Assembly (NCBI GenBank): GCA_964444885.1
Contig: CAYUIZ010000007.1
Location: 1-59,699 of the forward strand
Source: CAYRGQ01 sp964444885
GTDB taxonomy: Bacteria > Bacteroidota > Bacteroidia > Sphingobacteriales > Sphingobacteriaceae
Reading direction: 5' to 3'
DNA length: 59,699 nucleotides
Below the pieces are notes generated by a model, which made no database searches, was not told the DNA's origin, and worked only from the letters and a program-made list of their open reading frames with translations. The position numbers and the translations under genes are program-made. Shown piece after piece: positions 53,590 through 59,699 of the stretch (its first letter is position 1; every line of letters begins with the position of its first letter).

Positions 53590-53593
53590 CGAT

Positions 53594-54034
53594 ATGAGGA
53601 TATTGATGGTTTGTTTGGGCAACATCTGCCGTTCGCCGCTTGCCCACGGCGTCATGAAGCGGCTGGCAGAAGAGGCCGGGCTGCGTTGGGAAGTGCACTC
53701 CGCCGGAACCGGTAATTGGCATGTGGGCGAACCGCCTGACCGAAGGGCAATCGCTGTGGCTAAGCAATATGGGGTCGACATCGGCGGGCAACGGGCCCGA
53801 CATTTTAATGCGGCGATGTTTGATCAGTACGACCACATCCTCGTCATGGACCGGTCCAACTACCGAGATGTGCTTCGCCTAGCCGAAAACGAAGAGCACC
53901 GCGCTAAAGTCCGGCTTTTTTTAGGGGAGGATGAAGTGCCGGATCCCTATTATGACAATGCCATGTTCGATCCGGTGTACACCATGGTTGAGGCGCGTTG
54001 CCGGGCCTTGGTCGACGAGTTGGCCACGACGTAA
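53594..54034 (+). CDS. Low-molecular-weight protein-tyrosine-phosphatase
   Basis: 146 residues. The P-loop C-x5-R-S is near the N terminus (Cys7 in CLGNICRSP), with the general-acid Asp in VPDPYY near 118. Cytoplasmic; relatives regulate polysaccharide export through tyrosine kinases or act in stress responses. No cognate BY-kinase gene is nearby. Probably co-transcribed with lspA (4-nt gap and a canonical ribosome site). Confidence 0.93.
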   Translation: MRILMVCLGNICRSPLAHGVMKRLAEEAGLRWEVHSAGTGNWHVGEPPDRRAIAVAKQYGVDIGGQRARHFNAAMFDQYDHILVMDRSNYRDVLRLAENEEHRAKVRLFLGEDEVPDPYYDNAMFDPVYTMVEARCRALVDELATT

Positions 54035-54077
54035 TCAACGTAAATAAAAAGTCTGGCCTGTGAGGTACATCGGCCGA

Positions 54078-54108
54078 TTGTGGCAGCCAGCCAAATACCC
54101 TATCTTTG
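54078..54108 (+). promoter_or_regulatory. Strong promoter, predicted leaderless
   Basis: TTG (54078-54080), exactly 20 bp, TATCTTTG (54101-54108). It ends 4 nt before GTG 54113, the same geometry as bamD. Confidence 0.72.
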
Positions 54109-54112
54109 TAAG

Positions 54113-54454
54113 GTGAATGCTTCGCAAGTAAATAAACGATGGGCCGAACTGCAAGGTGAGACGGCTACGCGCTTCGGGATGGATACGCCGGATATCAAGG
54201 TCATGCTCTTCCTAATCGGGGTGCAGGAGCTGGGCAAAGGGCCCATGAAATTCAGCAAGCGCCAAAAAGAGGAACTTATGCATATCGCCACGTGCAGGCT
54301 GTTTAGCGCTATGGGTTTCTACGAGCTAGACGGCGTGGACCAGGACGGATGGCCGCACTGGACGCTAACGAAACCCATCCCAAACTATACGTTGATGGAG
54401 CAGGAACTGATCCTCAAATCATTGATAATCGATTATTTCGAAGAATATTCATGA
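54113..54454 (+). CDS. Conserved-looking protein of unknown function
   Basis: 113 residues from GTG 54113. The longer opening from GTG 54080 is rejected because the promoter lies inside it. Mostly helical and soluble: VNKRWAELQGETATRFG, DIKVMLFLIGVQELGKG, KFSKRQKEELMHIATCRLF and a C-terminal IIDYFEEYS. No family recognised. Its TGA overlaps the ATG of the isomerase gene (ATGA), so the two are translationally coupled. Confidence 0.75.
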   Translation: MNASQVNKRWAELQGETATRFGMDTPDIKVMLFLIGVQELGKGPMKFSKRQKEELMHIATCRLFSAMGFYELDGVDQDGWPHWTLTKPIPNYTLMEQELILKSLIIDYFEEYS

Positions 54455-55233
54455 ACCGCCACCTTATTCCCCGAGCACTCCGGCCAGTTGTGCTTTGCTT
54501 CCTGTTGCTGACTAGCCATCACGTTGCCACTGCACAATTAACAACGCATAATTACGTGATAATCAGCACGAATCAAGGCGATTGTGTCGTCAAGTTGTAT
54601 AATGAAACGCCGTTGCACCGTGCGAACTTCGCCAAGCTGGCACACGAAGGCTACTACGACGGCCTGCTATTCCATCGGGTGATCCAAAACTTCATGATTC
54701 AGGGTGGCGACCCCGATTCGCGGTATGCTGGCGAGAAGCAGCGCCTCGGCGAAGGCGGGCCCGATTACCGGATTGATGCCGAATTCAGGGACAGCCTGTA
54801 CCACAAAAAGGGCGTGATTGCTGCCGCGCGCGACGACAATCCGGAGAAGGCATCGAGCGGCTCGCATTTTTACCTCGTGCAGGGTCGCACGTTCACCGAT
54901 GCCGGCCTAGACAGCCTCGAACAGCTGCGGCTGGGCGGGCGCAAAATACCGCCTTATCAGCGCGAAGTGTATAAATCGCTGGGTGGCACGCCCCATTTGG
55001 ATCAGAACTACACCGTATTTGGCGAGGTGGTCCACGGCATAGCCCTCATTGACCGTATTGCGGCGGCGCCCACCGACCAGCATGACCGCCCACTGGAAGA
55101 TCAGCGGATGGAAATGACACTGATGACACGCCGTGAGGCGACCAACTTTGAGCGGGAACTCGCAGGCCTACGGCCCAAAAGCGGTGTTTTCGTCCGGTTT
55201 GGGGACTTGTTTCGCGCCAAATACAAGTATTAA
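54451..55233 (+). CDS. Exported cyclophilin-type peptidyl-prolyl isomerase
   Basis: 260 residues with a signal peptide (cleavage near ATA-QLT). Cyclophilin core: LHRANFAKLAHEGYYDGLLFHRVIQNFMIQGGDP and SSGSHFYLVQGRTF, with a longer C terminus (YTVFGEVVHGIALIDRI). Catalyses cis-trans isomerisation of prolyl bonds in the periplasm. The start overlaps the previous stop codon; the longer opening at 54349 is a shadow of that gene. Confidence 0.93.
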   Translation: MNRHLIPRALRPVVLCFLLLTSHHVATAQLTTHNYVIISTNQGDCVVKLYNETPLHRANFAKLAHEGYYDGLLFHRVIQNFMIQGGDPDSRYAGEKQRLGEGGPDYRIDAEFRDSLYHKKGVIAAARDDNPEKASSGSHFYLVQGRTFTDAGLDSLEQLRLGGRKIPPYQREVYKSLGGTPHLDQNYTVFGEVVHGIALIDRIAAAPTDQHDRPLEDQRMEMTLMTRREATNFERELAGLRPKSGVFVRFGDLFRAKYKY

Positions 55234-56001
55234 ATGAGAATTGTTACCTACAATGTCAACGGCATCCGTGCTGCGCTTCGCAAGGACTGGCTGTCGTGGC
55301 TGAAAGCCGTGGATGCAGACGTGGTGTGCTTGCAGGAGATCAAAGCCACGCCCGATGTCGTACCGGAAATCCTGATGATCGAACAGCTGGGTTACGAGCA
55401 TTATTGGTATCCGGCCCAAAAGAAGGGCTACTCCGGCACGGCGATTCTGACGCGCATTTCGCCCACGCATGTCGAGTACGGATGCGGGCATGAGCTTTAT
55501 GACTACGAAGGCCGGATCATCCGCGCCGATTTTGGAGATGTGTCGGTTATGAGCACGTACTTCCCGTCCGGAACTTCGGGTGATATCCGGCAGGATTTCA
55601 AGTACCGCTTCCTCGATGATTTCCAATTGTACACCGACCAGCTCCGTGCCGAACGCCCCCATTTGGTGATCTCGGGCGACTATAACATTTGCCATCGGGC
55701 TATAGACATCCACAACCCCATTAGCAATGCACGTTCATCGGGATTCTTGCCCGAAGAACGGGAATGGATGGAAAACTTCATCAATTCGGGCTACATCGAC
55801 AGCTTTCGTGCCCTAAACCCGGATCCGCACCACTACACATGGTGGACTTATCGTGCTAACGCCCGCGCGCACAATCTGGGTTGGCGCATCGATTACAACA
55901 TGGTGAGCCGCACGCTGGAAAGCAAGATCCGCCATGCCGCCATTCTGCCCGATGCGATGCATTCCGACCATTGCCCGGTACTGCTCGACCTCGACGTTTA
56001 G
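55234..56001 (+). CDS. xth: Exodeoxyribonuclease III
   Basis: 255 residues. AP endonuclease and 3'-5' exonuclease of base-excision repair. Motifs: TYNVNGIRAA, catalytic Glu in LQEIKA, GDYNICH (Asp and Asn), RIDYNMVS and SDHCPV (catalytic His). Directly abuts the isomerase gene. Its stop codon overlaps by three bases that of the convergent AsmA-like gene. Confidence 0.96.
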   Translation: MRIVTYNVNGIRAALRKDWLSWLKAVDADVVCLQEIKATPDVVPEILMIEQLGYEHYWYPAQKKGYSGTAILTRISPTHVEYGCGHELYDYEGRIIRADFGDVSVMSTYFPSGTSGDIRQDFKYRFLDDFQLYTDQLRAERPHLVISGDYNICHRAIDIHNPISNARSSGFLPEEREWMENFINSGYIDSFRALNPDPHHYTWWTYRANARAHNLGWRIDYNMVSRTLESKIRHAAILPDAMHSDHCPVLLDLDV

Positions 56002-57782
56002 TTATCGTTTTTTTCTTCGTCTTTTTTGCGGAATAGGTTCCGGAAGAAATTGCCTGTCCGTTCCACGGTATTTTTAGTCGACTCCGTGCGGCGTTGCAAT
56101 CTTGCTTCCCGTTCGGCACTCAATCCCACACTCGGTTTGATGCCATCCAGCAGGCTTTTCCACGTGTACCGCCAGAAAGTATATGCCGGCGGGCGCGCGA
56201 AATTAACCGGCCCCGGATGGAATTCGCCGTTGGCATCGGGGTTACTGTCGTTGAGGATAAAACGGTTGGCCAGAAACGAAACCAAGCCTCGCGTGGATTG
56301 GTTGCCGTCCTCGTCTTCTTCCGTTAATAGGTTGGCTTTTAGGTCGGTGTAATTAAACCGAAGCGATCCGCTGGCGTGTGTGTCGGTGGCGTTGACGCCA
56401 AAGCGGAGTCCTTGGATATTTGCTGATTCGATCTCGATGTTCAGCAAGGGCCGCAGTAGTTTGTTGAGCCTCCGCCCGTCCATCGGTCCCAACTGTCCGT
56501 TATAGGAATACGCACCGTTCGTGGCCAACATGTCGAAGGAAAACACGACCGACAGTTTGCCTGCATCCATCAGGTACGTGGTCACATCCCATTTCATTTC
56601 TTTATTGCGAAGGAGGGACAGGGAGTCGTTGGCGATGTTGTAGAGCGTGCCACTGGTGCGGTCAAACGTGATTTCGCCTTCTTTTCCGGTGTTTTCGCCG
56701 ATCTCCGCATAGGTGATTTTAACTGAGTCCAACAAAAGCGAATCAATCCGGAAATTGGGCCCCAGCCGCATCAGCTGCTGGTGCGGCGCATTGCCGATCT
56801 GGCTGCTCTGCAGGCGCCCATAGCGAATGTCGTTAAAGACGGACACTTGGCCGCCCGGCACGTGCATGGCACGAGCATGTGCGCGCTGGCTGCGGGCAAA
56901 CTGCCGCATGTCGATATCCTGGATTTTAATGGTGTCAAAAGACAGGTTAATCATGGCTTTGGCATAGCCCACCGTTGGGTAAAACGTGCTGCGGTTGACA
57001 CGCGGCGCCACGTTGAAGCCCGCGACGGTTACTTCGTTGGACGCGCCCGAGTTGCGCACGTGCACGTGATCGAACCCGAAATGGTACAGGCTGTCCGCCG
57101 TATGGTAACGGCTGCCCGGCATGGCCAGGTCAATGCTTTTGGTATGATAAAACCGCGTCGAGTCGTATTGGGAAAGCGAGTCAACTAAGATGTCGCGAAT
57201 GCGGAGGTTGATGTTCTTTAGTGTAGTGCCCTGTGCTACGGTGTCGGTAATTTTGGTGAACTGAAAGTCGATGTTGTTGAACAGTACATCGCCGATGCTA
57301 ACCGATTTCAGTACGTTGGAGATGCGTTGGTATAAGGTTTTGCTCTCGTGTACCGACACGGTGTCGTTATAGGCTTGGTATTCATTTCGGATATGGACCG
57401 AAGGCTGGTCGAAAAATAGTTCGTCAATCTGCAAGCGCCTGCCCATCACGGCTTGCCAAGGGTGGAAATGACGCACGCGCAGCCGCGCTACACGGATGTG
57501 GTAGGTGTTGTCAGGCGCCGTCTGAGCCAATTTGAGGCGCTGGTACACAGCCGTATCCGGCACGAGCTCGAAGTTGCTGAGCAGTAGGTTTCCCGTCAGC
57601 AAGTTAAGATCAAGGTCGTCGTAGGATACGCGGTACAGGCTGTCCGATGATTGGACTACGGCTTCGCGAATCTGTTGGTCCAGCAACGGCTTCCAATGCC
57701 GGCTCAGGTACCACGTGCCCGCCGTGGCGACTACCAAGAGAAAAACCAAGACCCCAATGACCCACTTCCAGATTGCCCGCAT
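55998..57782 (-). CDS. AsmA-like membrane-anchored protein
   Basis: 594 residues from ATG 57782. One N-terminal membrane helix (about 5-26), then a long periplasmic region of repeating beta strands alternating with L-x-I-D-x-L/F-x-x-P motifs (RLQIDELFFDQPSVHI, FRIDSLLLDSVKITY), as in the AsmA superfamily that moves or organises lipids between membranes. The C-terminal tail is basic then acidic (FFRNLFRKKDEEK). Exact subfamily uncertain. Confidence 0.82.
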   Translation of the reverse strand: MRAIWKWVIGVLVFLLVVATAGTWYLSRHWKPLLDQQIREAVVQSSDSLYRVSYDDLDLNLLTGNLLLSNFELVPDTAVYQRLKLAQTAPDNTYHIRVARLRVRHFHPWQAVMGRRLQIDELFFDQPSVHIRNEYQAYNDTVSVHESKTLYQRISNVLKSVSIGDVLFNNIDFQFTKITDTVAQGTTLKNINLRIRDILVDSLSQYDSTRFYHTKSIDLAMPGSRYHTADSLYHFGFDHVHVRNSGASNEVTVAGFNVAPRVNRSTFYPTVGYAKAMINLSFDTIKIQDIDMRQFARSQRAHARAMHVPGGQVSVFNDIRYGRLQSSQIGNAPHQQLMRLGPNFRIDSLLLDSVKITYAEIGENTGKEGEITFDRTSGTLYNIANDSLSLLRNKEMKWDVTTYLMDAGKLSVVFSFDMLATNGAYSYNGQLGPMDGRRLNKLLRPLLNIEIESANIQGLRFGVNATDTHASGSLRFNYTDLKANLLTEEDEDGNQSTRGLVSFLANRFILNDSNPDANGEFHPGPVNFARPPAYTFWRYTWKSLLDGIKPSVGLSAEREARLQRRTESTKNTVERTGNFFRNLFRKKDEEKNDN

Positions 57783-58103
57783 AGGTTCGTAATTTAAGCG
57801 TAAATCAGGCCCGACCGCTTGGCGCATCGCGCGTCGCGTCCTTGCATGGCGCGGTTAATTTACGCTAAATGATTGAAATATAAGTTAAGCGGGTTGGAAA
57901 ACATGGAATTGATACACCCTCTTTTTACAATGAGAATTGGAGGTAGAGGGGTTCTCTCCCCCAAGGGGTATCCCGTTTGTCGGTTGCTGAGTTAAGGCAG
58001 TGTGTTCGCCCGCGATGTCAATGCCCACTCCAATCCGTTTTGGAATTGCTGTTCGGAACGTGTAATTTGGTCAAAAAAATAGCTTTACCTTAATTCGGTT
58101 CCC
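57783..58103. other. Divergent intergenic region AsmA-like / brnQ
   Basis: 321 bases, no gene. Competing G4/C5/G4 runs at about 57947-57967 could form alternative hairpins. A TCCAA-x6-TTGGA hairpin lies at 58029-58044. Upstream of brnQ, TTTG (58066-58069), 16 bp, TACCTTAA (58086-58093) is a weak promoter candidate. Confidence 0.5.
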
Positions 58104-59393
58104 TTGAGTAAACAGACCAGAGATATTCTCACCATCGGATTTGCCTTGTTCGCTATGTTTTTTGGCGCGGGCAACTTGTTGTTGCCGCCGTATATTGGCA
58201 TACAGATCGGCAGCCACGTTTGGATTACTATTTTGGCTTTTGGCTTGACCGGAATTTTACTGCCCTTTCTCGGTATTCTGTCGGTCGTGAATGCAGGTGA
58301 CCGGTTCGAGGACTTGGGAGCGAACATTCATCCGCTCCTTGTGCCGGTGCTGGGCTCGGTGATTATGTTGTGCATCGGGCCGCTGATCGCCATTCCCCGC
58401 ACGGCCGCCACCACCCACGAAGTGGGCGTTTTGCCCGCACTGCCCGGGTTGCACCCGGCGTGGACTTCGGCCGCTTTTTTCGCCGTCACTTGGGTCTTGA
58501 CTATCCGGCCCTCGCGTGTGGTCGATATCATTGGCAACGTGCTGACGCCACTGCTCCTGGTCCTGCTGATTGCGCTGGTCCTCGCCGGTATCCTCGCGCC
58601 GATGGATACTTTTCAGGCTTCGGGCCTTAGCCAGGGCGAATCCTTTACCTTAGGTTTCGTCGAAGGATACCAAACGCTGGACGTACTCGCATCCGTGATT
58701 TTTGCCGGTATTATCATTACCGCCGCTAAAGCGAAAGGCTACGAAACGACCGCTTCCAAAACGCGGGTGGTGATCGCGGCGGGCATGCTTTCTGCAATAT
58801 TCCTGTTTATCGTGTACGGCGGCCTTATCCAGTTAGGGGCGACCTCAGGTATCGTCGACCAGGAAATCAAGCGGTCCGAATTGCTGTTATACATTTCCAC
58901 CTCCATTTTAGGACAATACGGGACGATTATTATCGGTATTGCCATTGCGCTAGCGTGTTTGACCACGGCTATTGCACTGGTCGCTGCCTTCGGAACGTTC
59001 TTTTCGTCGCTCACCGGGGGCCGCGTAGGGTATAAGCTGCTGGTCAGTATTTGCTGCTTGGCCTCAGGCGTGCTGGCCGTCACTGGCGTGGATAATATTA
59101 TTGCGTTTGCCTACCCGATTTTGAGTTTTGTGTACCCCATTGCCATTACGCTGATCCTTTACTCGGTGTTCTTTTCCCGGATTGTGAAAGTCCGTGCACC
59201 GTATATCGCCGCCATATCGGCGTCGACGGTCATTGCGGTCTTTTACCTGCTGAACCAGCTGGAACTATTGAATGAGGGTGTCCTTCAGTTATTGCATAGC
59301 ATCCCGTTTTTCCAATATGAACTGGGGTGGGTCGTGCCTTCCGCCGTCAGTTTTTTCCTCACCTGGGCCCTGTGCCGTAGGCAAGGCCGCTAA
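58104..59393 (+). CDS. brnQ: Branched-chain amino acid carrier BrnQ
   Basis: 429 residues, 12 membrane helices. Imports leucine, isoleucine and valine with Na+ or H+. The family N terminus (DILTIGFALFAMFFGAGNLLLPPYIG) begins at once, so the TTG at 58104 must be the start: an in-frame stop lies at 58080 and the next ATG would cut the first helix. Other blocks: PRTAATTHEVGVLP and GFVEGYQTLDVLASVIFAGIII. Confidence 0.94.
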   Translation: MSKQTRDILTIGFALFAMFFGAGNLLLPPYIGIQIGSHVWITILAFGLTGILLPFLGILSVVNAGDRFEDLGANIHPLLVPVLGSVIMLCIGPLIAIPRTAATTHEVGVLPALPGLHPAWTSAAFFAVTWVLTIRPSRVVDIIGNVLTPLLLVLLIALVLAGILAPMDTFQASGLSQGESFTLGFVEGYQTLDVLASVIFAGIIITAAKAKGYETTASKTRVVIAAGMLSAIFLFIVYGGLIQLGATSGIVDQEIKRSELLLYISTSILGQYGTIIIGIAIALACLTTAIALVAAFGTFFSSLTGGRVGYKLLVSICCLASGVLAVTGVDNIIAFAYPILSFVYPIAITLILYSVFFSRIVKVRAPYIAAISASTVIAVFYLLNQLELLNEGVLQLLHSIPFFQYELGWVVPSAVSFFLTWALCRRQGR

Positions 59394-59465
59394 GCGGGAC
59401 AGCAATAGCCGCGTGAAAATATCTCCAAGTGAACGGTGTAATTCCAGCCGTCACGCCGGGCTTGG

Positions 59466-59561
59466 CTCTCTCTATTTGTCTCTGCTGCGTATGGATTGGC
59501 GTTGGGGCAACGCTTGGAACGTGCAAGTAAACAAGGGACCCCGAATCGAGTTCGGGGTGAC
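59466..59561. repeat. 96-bp direct repeat, copy 1
   Basis: Identical to 59604-59699 except one base (G at 59506, A at 59644); offset 138 bp. It ends in the palindrome 59538-59558. The rest of 59394-59699 is non-coding. Confidence 0.9.
59538..59558. repeat. Palindrome inside the repeat
   Basis: ACCCCGAA and TTCGGGGT form an 8-bp stem around TCGAG; repeated at 59676-59696. It resembles the short GC-rich extragenic palindromes dispersed through many genomes. Confidence 0.7.
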
Positions 59562-59603
59562 GGAGCCCTCAGCGTCATTCCGGGCTTGGTCCGGCATCTG
59601 TTT

Positions 59604-59699
59604 CTCTCTCTATTTGTCTCTGCTGCGTATGGATTGGCGTTGGAGCAACGCTTGGAACGTGCAAGTAAACAAGGGACCCCGAATCGAGTTCGGGGTGAC
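59604..59699. repeat. 96-bp direct repeat, copy 2 (runs to window edge)
   Basis: Second copy. The sequence before each copy also shares a CCGGGCTTGG segment, so the true unit may be longer. The array may continue beyond the window. Confidence 0.9.

Noticed and set aside
1..59699. tRNA, rRNA, CRISPR, transposase or prophage genes
   Set aside because: Looked for in gaps and among reading frames; nothing with the needed structure or motifs was seen.

Overview
The window reads as chromosomal DNA from a Gram-negative member of the Bacteroidota, most likely a Sphingobacteriaceae-type organism (Parapedobacter-like is a guess). Support comes from repeated TAnnTTTG promoter -7 elements, two large DUF5686 outer-membrane proteins, a GldJ-type gliding/type 9 secretion lipoprotein, the bamD-rpoZ(Rpb6)-coaBC order, and envelope genes lpxK, lspA and bamD. 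There are no rRNA or tRNA genes, CRISPR arrays, transposases or phage genes that I can see.

Layout. 0.4-5.7 kb: polA followed by two tandem secreted MORN-like paralogues. 5.9-9.5 kb: psd and an orphan histidine kinase (+), converging on nth-recA (-) with a shared terminator. 9.6-16 kb: a four-gene minus-strand operon of exported proteins (PmoA/DUF6807, ThuA, a Tat-exported Gfo/Idh/MocA oxidoreductase and a lipoprotein Gfo/Idh/MocA) with a divergent LacI regulator. This looks like a periplasmic sugar-oxidation module. 16-20.7 kb: lpxK, a DUF5686 protein and a HAD phosphatase (-). 20.9-25 kb: M28 peptidase, GntP permease and glycerate kinase (+). 25-26.1 kb: a small CarboxypepD_reg-like protein and a NifU-like protein (-).

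26.1-28.9 kb is the only clearly accessory stretch. It holds a 141-bp duplicated gene tail, a beta-barrel-like gene broken by two frameshifts, two unknown exported proteins, an inverted repeat and a C9 tract: a decaying, locally duplicated cassette. 28.9-40.5 kb: M14 peptidase (-), bamD-rpoZ-coaBC, plsC, a FlaA1/CapD-type polysaccharide epimerase/dehydratase (-), an M28 lipoprotein (-), an MFS exporter overlapping a DUF2218 gene, and ispF (-). 40.7-48.5 kb: gldJ, an MFS transporter (-), a second DUF5686 protein, enoyl-CoA hydratase and an AI-2E family permease. 48.6-52.8 kb: three unknown envelope proteins. 53-59.4 kb: lspA, a low-molecular-weight phosphatase, an unknown protein coupled to a peptidyl-prolyl isomerase, exonuclease III, an AsmA-like protein (-) and BrnQ. 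The right end enters a repeat with 138-bp spacing.

A cross-cutting signal is promoter placement. In at least four genes (nth, bamD, the 43.7-kb MFS gene and the 54.1-kb unknown gene) the -7 element ends 3-4 nt before the start codon, so the expected transcription start falls on or next to the start codon. Three of these also have a -33 TTG exactly 20 bp upstream. This suggests leaderless mRNAs, while a few internal operon genes carry canonical Shine-Dalgarno sites.
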